Positions 7,685 to 15,849 are shown, counted from the stretch's first letter. The stretch is DNA of 64,000 nt from Treponema peruense (GCF_016117655.1 NZ_CP064936.1:310001-374000), one strand, 5' to 3'. A program made the numbers and translations. Notes: generated by a model not told the origin, from the sequence alone.

Positions 7685-7990
7685 ATGAAAAGATTTTTAA
7701 TTTTCTTGTTGGGCTGTTTCTTGTTTTTTGGGTGTGAATATAGTCTAAACCGCACCGTAGACAATTCTGAAGGAACAGGTATCCCCAATAACGTTGCACA
7801 CATTGAGTTCTGGAATGGCGGAAGTAAAATCGCGGAAGCCAACAATGCTCACATCACAATAAAAACAGAAGCAATGTGCAACCTGTATGGCAAAAATGTC
7901 TCTTTTTATAAATACATTGTTGACACAGACAAAGGCTCCGTTACAATCATTGACAGTGAAGCCCTTGCAATTTTATATGTGGTTTATTAG
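7685..7990 (+). CDS. Prophage-encoded lipoprotein (moron gene)
   Basis: 101 aa from ATG 7685 (AGAGGT 7 bases upstream); a TTG at 7658 is inside the promoter-like element and has no ribosome site. The signal peptide MKRFLIFLLGCFLFFG is followed by the lipobox Cys at 17, and the remaining 84 residues are a small beta-rich domain of unknown family. It is the only gene on the plus strand in the late region and has its own element, as expected of a moron. Such genes often change the lysogen's surface, for example by superinfection exclusion; that role is inferred. Confidence 0.75.
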   Translation: MKRFLIFLLGCFLFFGCEYSLNRTVDNSEGTGIPNNVAHIEFWNGGSKIAEANNAHITIKTEAMCNLYGKNVSFYKYIVDTDKGSVTIIDSEALAILYVVY

Positions 7991-8032
7991 CTCTTATATT
8001 GCCGATGTAAATGAAAAAGGGGAGTTTGTACT

Positions 8033-8266
8033 TTAATGGGTTGCATAAATTACTTTATCAGCAAAATTACAATCTCTTATACGTTTTGATGCATGATACA
8101 AAATATTATTCTTTTCTGTTTCAGAATCAGAAAGAAACCCGGATACTGAATCAAAATATATTTCGTCGGAATCTTTATCAATAACGATTATCCCGTCAAT
8201 ACCAACAGCACTAACTTTGTAAGAGATTTTTGAGCCGTTCTCTGATATCTTTTTGAATGTCATCAT
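8033..8266 (-). CDS. Candidate immunity protein for the MuF-type toxin
   Basis: 77 aa with a strong AGGAG 9 bases before ATG 8266. The gene starts 56 bp inside the 3' end of the toxin-like gene, in another frame, so the two are coupled. The product is small and acidic: FKKISENGSKISYKVSAVG, a strand-rich middle (GIIVIDKDSDEIYF) and a helical tail. A small acidic protein directly after a capsid protein with an added toxin-like C-terminus is the usual place of an immunity gene in MuF-type polymorphic toxin systems. No family recognised. Confidence 0.55.
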   Translation of the reverse strand: MMTFKKISENGSKISYKVSAVGIDGIIVIDKDSDEIYFDSVSGFLSDSETEKNNILYHASKRIRDCNFADKVIYATH

Positions 8267-9899
8267 CTGTTAAATCTCCTTTCTTTAATTTATACTCCCA
8301 AGGGTAAAGTTTGTCAGCCTCTAAGTGTGCTTTTTCTTGGCTGTAACCATATTTTTTTATTAAAGTTAATTCCGTCAATTCATGTCCAAGTAAAATTTTA
8401 TCAATTTCTGTTGGATTCCCTTGTTCCAGTCTTTGCCAAGCGTGAGCTATATCGGCAGCGGGGGCAAATAATTCTTTATAACCATTCCCTAAATCATGCT
8501 CTTCCTTAAAAACATGATTCCTTATTTGTTTTACATCTTCAACAGAAAAACCTGAATTTTGTGCAACCTTTTTCACATCACTTTCAGATTTTCTATTTCT
8601 TATAGAATTATAATATGTATTTGCAAAATTTTCTTGTCTTATATTTTCTTCAAACGGGTCTTTCTTTTTGCCACCTGTAACTGTTTTACTTTCAAAAAGA
8701 GCTTTCGGCTGTTTTCCGCTCTTCGTGCCGATATACTCACGCTCGTAATCTCTTTTTAATCCTGTTTTGTCCGTAAAGTCCTGTGCTATTTTCTGCCATT
8801 CACCGAGCTTTACGCGCGCGCTTGTATCGTCCACGCCGCCCGCTTTCTGAATATCTGCCGTGCGTTTCCACTGTCTTATCTTTCGTTCAATCGCTCTCTG
8901 CTTCTGCCGTGCTTCGTACTTCGTCATCAACTTGCCGTTGTACTCAACATCTTTTTTGTTCATTTCCTTTAAGTCTTTACCGTCATAGTGTTTTTCCATT
9001 CCGGGAAAGTATGGATAATAAGAGTGACGGCAGTTTATTCCACAAATACCAGTTGCAGTTCCTGGCTTACAGACTTCTTCAAAAGAATCATAAAACACAC
9101 CGTCAACTTCTCTTGCTTTACCGCGCACATAAACTTTTCCCTGCCATGCTGCGTGTTCAGGACGTGCTCCCTCGTGTGCGTCAACTTCTACAAGTTCAAC
9201 ACCCAAATCTTCACAATTACGTTCTGTAATTTCTGCACAGGTTTGATTTATTCCTGTCATAACATTCATTCTTACAGCCGCTTCAATCGAAAGACTTCTT
9301 GTTTCTTTTTTGTAATTGTAATTTACGCTTGTCCTGTCATTCTTCGCAAGTGAGTTTACGCTCTGCTTTATTGCACTGTCATAATCAAAAGCCCCGGAAG
9401 CAACTTTCATATAAGCACTGTTGCATTCTTCAACAAAACGGCTTTCCGCATTGCTTGCAATCGTCTGCGTAAGACGCACAAGACCTTCATAATCTGCCTT
9501 AAACTGATTATTGATAATGTCAGTAGTAGCCGCGCCCTTTGCAATCTTCCCGTCAGAAAGTTTCATGACAGTAGCTTCAAGGATCTGCTTCTGGTTGTCG
9601 CTCAAATGTGCTTTATTGTACTGCGCCAAATCTTTCTGTGCAGATTTCTGTACAGCTTCTTCAAAAAGCCTTTTGAGTTCTTTCTGTGCCTGTGCATTGT
9701 ATTTTACAAGAGCCTTGTTGATAGATTTTTTAAGACTTCCCAGCTCGTCAAGAATCATCATCTGCCATTGTGAAGCGTCAGTAACCTTACCGAGTTTTGA
9801 AACACGGCGCGCAATATCGCACGCAATGTCCGCTTCAAGTTGAGAATAAATCTTTACCATTTCATCGGGAAGTCCTGCAAGATAAGACGGAGTAAGCAT
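8211..9899 (-). CDS. Phage minor capsid protein 2 (MuF-like) with C-terminal toxin-like domain
   Basis: 562 aa. Residues 1 to about 345 fit Phage_min_cap2 (PF06152): helical start, DAHEGARPEHAAWQG (240-254) and CGINCRH (286-292), a Zn/nucleic-acid-like Cys-His site. It is a head protein bound near the portal and may be ejected with DNA. Residues 425-545 form an extra domain with HELTE (506-510), AH (524-525) and a YPW (532-534), resembling zincin-like toxin modules. The family without additions is shorter. A small gene overlaps its 3' end as candidate immunity. The toxin role is inferred. Confidence 0.7.
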   Translation of the reverse strand: MLTPSYLAGLPDEMVKIYSQLEADIACDIARRVSKLGKVTDASQWQMMILDELGSLKKSINKALVKYNAQAQKELKRLFEEAVQKSAQKDLAQYNKAHLSDNQKQILEATVMKLSDGKIAKGAATTDIINNQFKADYEGLVRLTQTIASNAESRFVEECNSAYMKVASGAFDYDSAIKQSVNSLAKNDRTSVNYNYKKETRSLSIEAAVRMNVMTGINQTCAEITERNCEDLGVELVEVDAHEGARPEHAAWQGKVYVRGKAREVDGVFYDSFEEVCKPGTATGICGINCRHSYYPYFPGMEKHYDGKDLKEMNKKDVEYNGKLMTKYEARQKQRAIERKIRQWKRTADIQKAGGVDDTSARVKLGEWQKIAQDFTDKTGLKRDYEREYIGTKSGKQPKALFESKTVTGGKKKDPFEENIRQENFANTYYNSIRNRKSESDVKKVAQNSGFSVEDVKQIRNHVFKEEHDLGNGYKELFAPAADIAHAWQRLEQGNPTEIDKILLGHELTELTLIKKYGYSQEKAHLEADKLYPWEYKLKKGDLTDDDIQKDIRERLKNLLQS

Positions 9900-9902
9900 T
9901 CG

Positions 9903-11306
9903 TTATTCCTTTCCGAATATATCTTCAATGCCCTGTGTCTGTGCCTGCGGAACATTTACTTTTGCAGTTTCTTCATCTTCGCCCATAAAGTCGCGCCTGT
10001 ATTCCCACGGAGCGCGTACTCCGGAAGCAATTTCCTGAAGTTCAATCTGTTTTGCGGCAGTAATATCTTTGCGTGTCGCGTCATCATTCCATTTGATTAC
10101 AATAGTTGAATCAGCACTTCCCAAACCGTAAGCGGCTGCCATATAAGCAAACACATCAGCGCAAGTCTGGTACTTCACTTCAATTTCATCTTCAATCTTG
10201 TCAACGATTGCGTAAAGTTCCTGTCTTCCGCCGTTGTACTGGGTAGCCGTCTGCTGAACACTTTCCGCGTCAGAAATAGTTCCCTTGCCGATATTCATTG
10301 TAAGTTCAATGCGGCGCAATATCTGCTGGAACATTGCATTCTGTTCAGCTGTACGAAGAGTAGGAGAGACTTCTTTTACTTTTGCATAATCAAGAGAGCC
10401 GTCACCTTCAACCTGCATAATAAGACGGTTTAAGTCTTCGTTTCCTGTAATATACGAACCTACAACCTTGTTGCCTTTTTTCTCGCGTTTAACAAACAAA
10501 TCACGATCCGCCCACATTTTGCGTTCACCCGATTTCTGCTCCCAGTTCATTCGCTCAAACTGTTCATCTGCACATTTTACCAGGTAAGGAACGCCTTCCG
10601 CTCCGATAAGAGCAACAGGAACATTTGAACCGTCAATCTTGTTTACACAGTGGCTTCTGAATTCAATAATCATCGGCTGTTTTACATTATGCCACGTATA
10701 TTCTTCTGTAAGATTTTCAGTCTGCGGACAACTTGCAAGCGACACTTTGCGCAAAGTCTGCTCATCATTATTATAAAGAGTGCATTTTACAGAGTGATTT
10801 TCGTTTTCATACAGATGTTCTTCAGTCAGCAAAAACTTGTGCTGCCCGTTGATAATCTGTTTCAAAATAAGAGCACCTGTAAGCGTTCCGTCAAAATCGT
10901 ATCTTGTCGGAAGATAATTCCCAAGCGGAATAAGCTGATACTGCAACTTCCCGTTAGAAAAAACAGGACGCGCCACGCAACCGCCAAAAAGCGTAATATA
11001 ATCGACAATCTTGTCAACATTGTCATTAAGATGATACATCGCTTTTTCAATAGCAGGATTATTCACTTCAAGCCCAATCTCACGCGACACCATCATGTGA
11101 AGTCTTCCTGCAATCTGATCAAGTATTCCGCAAGAAGGAGACTTTTCGTTCCAGGGCGCATGACCGCTTGCCATATCTGCCCACAGATTGATTGCCCTGT
11201 ACATCTCATTCGTGATGTTTGTTTTTATTCCTGTAACTTCTTCAACAGTGTATCCGTGAAAAGCATTCAGTATATTCATAAAAAACCCCTTAATCTTCTC
11301 AAACAT
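9903..11306 (-). CDS. Phage portal protein
   Basis: 467 aa, SPP1 gp6/PF05133-type portal by length, position between terL and a Phage_min_cap2 gene, and sequence layout. It has an N-terminal helical region, a central clip/stem part (VGSYITGNEDLNRLIMQVEG about 284-303), and SDAESVQQTATQYNGGRQEL near 345-365, typical of the crown-adjacent helix. It forms the dodecameric ring through which DNA enters and leaves. ATG 11306 has GAGGAAC upstream and the late element 17 bases before it. Confidence 0.85.
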   Translation of the reverse strand: MFEKIKGFFMNILNAFHGYTVEEVTGIKTNITNEMYRAINLWADMASGHAPWNEKSPSCGILDQIAGRLHMMVSREIGLEVNNPAIEKAMYHLNDNVDKIVDYITLFGGCVARPVFSNGKLQYQLIPLGNYLPTRYDFDGTLTGALILKQIINGQHKFLLTEEHLYENENHSVKCTLYNNDEQTLRKVSLASCPQTENLTEEYTWHNVKQPMIIEFRSHCVNKIDGSNVPVALIGAEGVPYLVKCADEQFERMNWEQKSGERKMWADRDLFVKREKKGNKVVGSYITGNEDLNRLIMQVEGDGSLDYAKVKEVSPTLRTAEQNAMFQQILRRIELTMNIGKGTISDAESVQQTATQYNGGRQELYAIVDKIEDEIEVKYQTCADVFAYMAAAYGLGSADSTIVIKWNDDATRKDITAAKQIELQEIASGVRAPWEYRRDFMGEDEETAKVNVPQAQTQGIEDIFGKE

Positions 11307-11322
11307 ATAGTTCCTCTCTGTT

Positions 11323-11334
11323 TATAGTCATTTT
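11323..11334 (-). promoter_or_regulatory. Phage late element (AAAATGACTATA), copy 3
   Basis: Minus-strand copy directly after the terL stop (TTAAAATGAC..) and 17 bases before the portal ATG. One leading A is shared with the stop codon. Confidence 0.65.
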
Positions 11335-12613
11335 AACCGCCTCTTCTTCTCCAGACAGATTCCATTGCATAGCGCACCGCCGACATACAGTGGTCTGCCT
11401 GTCCTTCCGGGTATCCGCTCAATATTTCGCCAGACTTTCTGTCAATTTCATATTCATACAAAGAAAACTCATCTGCACTATGCGGAGCCCTTGCAGGATC
11501 AATTACAATTTCATTAAGACTTTGAAGCCATTTGTAGCCCGGCTCTCTACTGTGCGGTCCTTTGATTGCAGCTTTGATATTCCAGCCGTAAAGAATAAAA
11601 TCTCCGATACTCTTGTCTTCCGCACTGTCGACAACAATTCTGTCATTCTTGTAATTCACTTTACAGTGCCCGTTTACATCAGTTCCGTACCAATTCAAAA
11701 GATGTTCTTCAAGCGCGTTGCTTGCCTGTTCGTTTCCGTGCTTCAAAAGTTCAAGTTCATCAAAAATGTAAAGCGTTTTCTTTGCAGGATTATAAGCCAT
11801 CTGAACATAAGCAAACGGGTCAGGGTAATATCCCCAGTCAATGCCGTAAAAACAGTAATCAAAAGAATCAATCTCTTTCTGCGTAATTTCACGGAGTGTT
11901 ACATTTTCAAAAACGTTGCGCCCTGTTCCTGTCGGCTCACCCAAAAAAATATTTCTGTACGCTCTTTCATTTCGTTCTTTAAGAGAAAGCGCTTCTTCAA
12001 AAAAAGCCTGCCCAAGCCATTCCTGTGGAACTCCGCGGTAGTCTGTCCTGTGAATAAGAGTGTTTTTCCGAGACGATTTGAACTCTTTATTGCACCAGTT
12101 TCTTGCAGAAGAAGGAGGATTAAAACTGTAGAAAATCCAAAACTTATCCCCACCGCGCATTGTTGAAAGTTTAATAGTTTCCACATCTTCGGCAGAAAAT
12201 TCTGTAAGTTCTTCAAACCACGTAATCGCAAAATAACCGCGCTTAAGTTTTATCGATTTGATTTTCTTCGGCTCATCAGCACCACGGAAAATTATTCTTT
12301 GCCCTGTCTTTGTGTAAATAATTCTAAGAGGTGACTTTGTAGCCTTAAAACGGTCAGTAAGTCCCAGCACATCGATAGCCCAAAGCAACTGTTCATACAC
12401 AGAATCAGAAAGAGTGTCTGCAACCTTACGCAAAACAAGCGCGTTAAAGTCGGGATTGTTTACCATAAGCCAAATAATCGCAATCGACAAAAACGACGAC
12501 TTACAAGAACCGCGTCCGCCTTTTTCGCAGTATTCTGTAAACTTGTGATTTACAATATCGCGAAAATCATTGTTGAACATTGTCGGAAAAATAGTGTTTG
12601 AATCAATCGTCAT
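11333..12613 (-). CDS. terL: Terminase large subunit
   Basis: 426 aa PBSX-type terminase. Walker A is GGRGSCKS (32-39), Walker B AITWFEE (129-135). The RNase H-like nuclease part carries GIDWGYYPDP (257-266, D259) and a later VVDSAEDKS acidic site. It powers packaging of DNA through the portal and cuts concatemers. ATG overlaps the terS stop (TAATG). This family is usually found with the portal/Phage_min_cap2/GP20 set seen here, so the head module is coherent. Confidence 0.9.
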   Translation of the reverse strand: MTIDSNTIFPTMFNNDFRDIVNHKFTEYCEKGGRGSCKSSFLSIAIIWLMVNNPDFNALVLRKVADTLSDSVYEQLLWAIDVLGLTDRFKATKSPLRIIYTKTGQRIIFRGADEPKKIKSIKLKRGYFAITWFEELTEFSAEDVETIKLSTMRGGDKFWIFYSFNPPSSARNWCNKEFKSSRKNTLIHRTDYRGVPQEWLGQAFFEEALSLKERNERAYRNIFLGEPTGTGRNVFENVTLREITQKEIDSFDYCFYGIDWGYYPDPFAYVQMAYNPAKKTLYIFDELELLKHGNEQASNALEEHLLNWYGTDVNGHCKVNYKNDRIVVDSAEDKSIGDFILYGWNIKAAIKGPHSREPGYKWLQSLNEIVIDPARAPHSADEFSLYEYEIDRKSGEILSGYPEGQADHCMSAVRYAMESVWRRRGG

Positions 12614-13044
12614 TATTCTTTCCCGTCAACAAGCCTTAAAACAAGTTTATCATCGCTTTCTTCCGTTTCTTCAAGCTTTGCGTTTTTACCCGTCATTCCG
12701 TTTATTTCAGCTGCAATCTTTACAGCCTGAACGCGCGTTGTATTGTCCGGAACTTCTTTTTTTTCCGGTCTAATTACAAGTTTAGTCGCTTTCATCAAAT
12801 GACCGAGTTCTGCAAGAGTAGTTTTCTTTCCAACGTTGAACAAATCACACTGGCGCGAAAAGGGAAGTGAATCAAAAAGTTTTTCACCATTGCGGAAATA
12901 AAGATAAGCCTTTGTATTGGCAGTTGAATCTGCGCAGTTCGGGTGAGATTCTTTATATATTTCTACCTGGCTTTTTTCGTCGCCTGTTCCTTTTGCAAGA
13001 AACCAGCGTACATAATCTGCCAGAATATCCTCTTTTTTGCTCAT
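12613..13044 (-). CDS. terS: Terminase small subunit
   Basis: 143 aa. The N-terminal helices (MSKKEDILADYVRWFLAKG) with ANTKAYLYFRN near 43-53 resemble the DNA-binding part of terminase small subunits. The C-terminus is a charged tail (NAKLEETEESDDKLVLRL) that should contact the large subunit. It lies one base before terL. An 80-base leader separates it from the nearest late element, longer than for most other copies, so it could carry regulation. Assigned by position and general shape. Confidence 0.7.
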   Translation of the reverse strand: MSKKEDILADYVRWFLAKGTGDEKSQVEIYKESHPNCADSTANTKAYLYFRNGEKLFDSLPFSRQCDLFNVGKKTTLAELGHLMKATKLVIRPEKKEVPDNTTRVQAVKIAAEINGMTGKNAKLEETEESDDKLVLRLVDGKE

Positions 13045-13123
13045 TCTTTTCCGTATTTATTCCCGTAAATTCATTGAATTTTTCGTTTTTTTTTGCGTAT
13101 TTCTACAGTTTTTTCTGCTTATT

Positions 13124-13136
13124 TATAGTCATTTTT
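13124..13136 (-). promoter_or_regulatory. Phage late element, AAAAATGACTATA, copy 2
   Basis: Perfect copy two bases after the stop of the preceding gene and 80 bases before terS. Confidence 0.65.
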
Positions 13137-13137
13137 G

Positions 13138-13449
13138 TCAGGTTTTCGCGTTTTTTGGTGTATTCGTTTTAAGCCATTTTTCTTCAAGTTTGCGTGTCTC
13201 AATACTTTTGTAATGACTTGAAAAATGATAACCGCCGCAGAAAATGCATTTATAAATTGCTTTGGTTTTTTTATTCACATGACTTATGTAGGGCAAATCG
13301 CCGTTTGCTTTGCGCTGGTATTCAGAACCGATTGATTTTCTTCGTATTTTGTTTTTTCTGTTTACATACCTGGAATATTTAACGCAGTCATTGTAAGAAG
13401 AAAATATTTTCTTTTTTGTTATTTCGCAGATTCCGACTTCACACTTCAT
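13138..13449 (-). CDS. Phage protein with CxxC-H-H zinc-finger-like motif
   Basis: 103 aa from ATG 13449 (MKCEVGICEITKKK), 11 bp inside the upstream gene; TTG 13473 is an alternative. The protein is very basic and has CIFCGGYHFSSH in the second half (C-x2-C-x4-H-x3-H), a likely zinc-binding nucleic-acid module, and C/H pairs near the N-terminus. It lies between a DUF1064 gene and terS, where phages often have packaging-linked nucleases or regulators. Function unknown. Confidence 0.55.
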   Translation of the reverse strand: MKCEVGICEITKKKIFSSYNDCVKYSRYVNRKNKIRRKSIGSEYQRKANGDLPYISHVNKKTKAIYKCIFCGGYHFSSHYKSIETRKLEEKWLKTNTPKNAKT

Positions 13450-13780
13450 GGATTTCAATTCCGTACTTTTCAAACATCCATTCGCGCTTTACCAGGTATT
13501 CTTTAGTGCGGAATCCTTTTACATCTTCCACGACTTGCCGTTTGTTAATGCAGTCGTAATAGACAAAGTCGGCAACATATTTCTTGCCGGAAGTCATTCT
13601 CTTTTCGCCAGTCCTGCGATGAGCTTTTGACAAAACAAAAGGCACCTGCAACTGCAAGTCAGAAATCTTCCCAGCGCGTGCAAGTACCTTAAGTTCACAA
13701 TATCGGCTTCCTTCCTTTTGGGAAGCAAACCGTATTCCGTCGATTGTTACAGGTTTTGCATGATATTTACTAAAGTTCAA
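13439..13780 (-). CDS. DUF1064 family phage protein (nuclease-like fold)
   Basis: 113 aa from TTG 13780, chosen for AGGAGG seven bases upstream. The pattern fits DUF1064 (PF06356): DGIRFASQKEGSRYCEL (14-30), LQLQVPFVL (41-49), YVADFVYYD (69-77) and VVEDVKGFRTKEYLVK (84-99). The 'E..Y..L', 'DF.Y' and 'EDvKG' blocks resemble a restriction-endonuclease fold, so a DNA-processing role is plausible. It is preceded by the first late element and may be the first late gene. Confidence 0.75.
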   Translation of the reverse strand: MNFSKYHAKPVTIDGIRFASQKEGSRYCELKVLARAGKISDLQLQVPFVLSKAHRRTGEKRMTSGKKYVADFVYYDCINKRQVVEDVKGFRTKEYLVKREWMFEKYGIEIHEV

Positions 13781-13797
13781 AAGTTTCCTCCTGAACT

Positions 13798-13810
13798 TAT
13801 AGTCATTTTT
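13798..13810 (-). promoter_or_regulatory. Phage late element, AAAAATGACTATA, copy 1
   Basis: Perfect copy whose TGA (13803-13805) is the stop codon of the upstream gene. It lies 17 bases before the TTG start of the DUF1064 gene and marks the right-hand boundary of the set. Confidence 0.7.
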
Positions 13811-14090
13811 CTTTTAACTCCCATTCCGAATATTCTGAATCACATTTATCATAATGACCTTCTTCCCTACTAGCATATTTACAGTTGGTACAGTTCTTCA
13901 TTTTTGCATTCACGCCATCTACAGCACGGCAGTGAAGTTTTAATTCTTCAATCTGTTGTGCAAGCTCTGCATTTTCTTTTTCTGCCTCTTCAAGTCTTTT
14001 GCAAATAATTTCAAACCCCAGTTGAGTATAAGCCTTTTTTAACTCCAACGAGATTTTATTTTTCAAATATTCCAGTTCTTTATCAGTCAT
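13803..14090 (-). CDS. Small coiled-coil phage protein with Cys cluster
   Basis: 95 aa from ATG 14090 (AGGATT upstream; GTG 14096 also possible). A coiled coil (about 5-50) is followed by NCTNCKYASREEGHYDKC, a Cys/His cluster that could bind zinc. Function unknown. Its stop codon is embedded in the first late element. Confidence 0.55.
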   Translation of the reverse strand: MTDKELEYLKNKISLELKKAYTQLGFEIICKRLEEAEKENAELAQQIEELKLHCRAVDGVNAKMKNCTNCKYASREEGHYDKCDSEYSEWELKEK

Positions 14091-14117
14091 TTTCACAATC
14101 CTTACAATTTTGCGTGT

Positions 14118-14921
14118 CTAAATCCAGATCCTAAAATCTTTTTTGAGTTTTGATCTTCCTGTTCCGTTAACAATCTTTTTATTATACCGCCGTATAATAT
14201 GCGGGCTTGCCCGGAATAACGCCCCGGGAGCTGACAGCTCCGCGGCCAGTGTTTCCGCTTCCTGTTGTGAAAATCCGCAACGAAATACCCACCAATGACC
14301 GTCCCTGAACTCATCGACTTTGTAAAACTCCATGCGTGGGCGTACTTTTATTTCTTTTTTTTCACTGCTGCTATTTCCCTGATGTTCTTTTTCGCTACTG
14401 GCTACAAGCTTATTTTTTAACCAATCTTTCAACTTTGCGAAGTCTGAATTATTGATCCAGCCGCGCCGGTTTTTTCTGAATGTTTTAATTTTCAATTTAT
14501 CTGCATAGTTGTAAAATGTTGAACATGGCAAACCTAAACGCTCTATAGCTGTAGAAACCGGCAGCGCGTCAAAATCTCCGGCGGCATCAGCCTGCATTTT
14601 TTCAAAATCGGAGCGCTTTATATATTTCACGCGTCCGAACAATTCGCATTTTATTCCGGCTCTATTAATTCTCTGATAGAGCGCGCCTCTGTCTATTCCC
14701 AATTGGGCCGCAGCATCGTTTATGCCGATACTATCCGGGCTCCGCTTATATATCGCCTTCAACTTTTCAAAATCTTCAAGCGATATACTACTGTAAGCTT
14801 TGCCCATGATTTTCTTTTGAGCAACCATTTTAAACCCGCGATTTTTGCAATAATAATATAAATTATTTTTTGGCACTCCCAGCTCGTTCGCCGCTTCCTG
14901 CAATAAAATATATTTATTCAT
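14118..14921 (-). CDS. Phage DNA-binding protein with three tandem HTH modules
   Basis: 267 aa. Three repeats each start like a MerR/excisionase-type helix-turn-helix: LQEAANELGVPKNNLYYYC (7-25), INDAAAQLGIDRGALYQRI (67-85) and VSTAIERLGLPCSTFYNYA (about 121-139). Each ends in a '..F.KLK' recognition-wing-like segment. The C-terminal 80 residues form an extra mixed domain (FYKVDEFRDGHWWVF). It lies at the early/late boundary directly before the genes bearing the late element, so it is a candidate regulator or terminase-recognition factor. The start overlaps the sigma-like gene by 8 bp. Confidence 0.65.
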   Translation of the reverse strand: MNKYILLQEAANELGVPKNNLYYYCKNRGFKMVAQKKIMGKAYSSISLEDFEKLKAIYKRSPDSIGINDAAAQLGIDRGALYQRINRAGIKCELFGRVKYIKRSDFEKMQADAAGDFDALPVSTAIERLGLPCSTFYNYADKLKIKTFRKNRRGWINNSDFAKLKDWLKNKLVASSEKEHQGNSSSEKKEIKVRPRMEFYKVDEFRDGHWWVFRCGFSQQEAETLAAELSAPGALFRASPHIIRRYNKKIVNGTGRSKLKKDFRIWI

Positions 14922-15432
14922 GACGCCCCTCTTTTTTATATTCCTCGAAATTCCTTTTCACTTTTCTTTTTTCGTCCTCGGAAAGCAAGAAAAAATTTAT
15001 GTTGTTTTTTATACAGTAATCCTCCAGCTTTTGGGCTTTTGTCTTGCTGTACATCGTTTTTTTTACCTGAAGATACAGATACGCTATAAAACTGGTTCTT
15101 ATCTTCAGCCTGTTTTTTAATATCTGCTCAATCACAAGACTTGCGCTGTCTACAGCCAGCTCTTCCTTATGATCAATACAAAAAATCAGCTTCTTTTCCT
15201 TCGCCTCCTTGCTTATGATTTTTCTTGCAATCTCCAACAGAAGCAGGAATATCTTGTCAATCTTTTCCGGCATTCCGTGGTAGTATTCATACTGCAAATT
15301 CATAAGCCTCTGGTTGTCATTTTCCGGGGCGGCAAAAAAGAGCAAGTCATCAATCTCTTTTTTCTCCTCCTGCTCATAAAAATCAAAGTCAAGAAAATAC
15401 TGAAAACCGCATTCTGTTTTCTCTCCTCTCAT
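14914..15432 (-). CDS. Sigma-factor-like phage protein (region-2-like)
   Basis: 172 aa from ATG 15432 (AGGAAAT upstream, just after the stop of the previous gene). Residues about 55-128 resemble sigma70 region 2: FLLLLEIARKIISKEAKEK, then the acidic EELAVDSASLVIEQIL, then FIAYLYLQVKKTMY. The last two match the 'eDl.qea..r......F..yl...v' pattern. No clear region 4 is seen; the tail (130-172) is charged and helical. It lies directly upstream of the triple-HTH gene and of all genes carrying the late element. A promoter-specificity role is inferred. Confidence 0.5.
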   Translation of the reverse strand: MRGEKTECGFQYFLDFDFYEQEEKKEIDDLLFFAAPENDNQRLMNLQYEYYHGMPEKIDKIFLLLLEIARKIISKEAKEKKLIFCIDHKEELAVDSASLVIEQILKNRLKIRTSFIAYLYLQVKKTMYSKTKAQKLEDYCIKNNINFFLLSEDEKRKVKRNFEEYKKEGRHE

Positions 15433-15434
15433 CT

Positions 15435-15824
15435 TTAATTTCCTGTAAGTTTTGCAGCCTCTTCCCTGAACACCTTGCAGCACATCCTGCACTTGCAGTA
15501 TTCCCAGTCCTCCTTGGCGCAAGTGTAGAAAGGGTTTCCGAACATCCGGCAGTATGATTTTTCCTGGCACTCAAAGCATCTTCCGCCACCGCGATAGAAT
15601 TTGTCCGACAGGTCTTTCGGAATCGGATAGTCTACGTTAAGCCGTATAAAATTGCCTGGTAATTCATACCCGCATTTGAAGACAAGGCTTTTGGAAAAAC
15701 GGCTTTTGAGCAGGTTTCCTGTTTTCTCGGCATCGTCAGCTTTCGCTCTTCTCCAGCAGGTGTAGCAGACTGTCTGGCTTACCGGGTAACTTGTGCCGCA
15801 AACCTTGCATTGCTGCCATGCCAT
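15435..15824 (-). CDS. Cysteine-rich zinc-ribbon phage protein
   Basis: 129 aa from ATG 15824 (MAWQQCKVCG); ATG 15872 with GAGGAAG upstream is an alternative that overlaps the replication gene. CKVCGTSYPVSQTVCYTC (6-23) is a zinc ribbon, and a second Cys-rich part (CFECQEKSYC, CAKEDWEYCKCRMCC) follows a spacer. At least two metal sites are likely. Role unknown; nucleic-acid or protein binding in replication control is probable given the position. Confidence 0.55.
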   Translation of the reverse strand: MAWQQCKVCGTSYPVSQTVCYTCWRRAKADDAEKTGNLLKSRFSKSLVFKCGYELPGNFIRLNVDYPIPKDLSDKFYRGGGRCFECQEKSYCRMFGNPFYTCAKEDWEYCKCRMCCKVFREEAAKLTGN

Positions 15825-15849
15825 TAGTTTGACTTCTTCCTGTCCGTTT

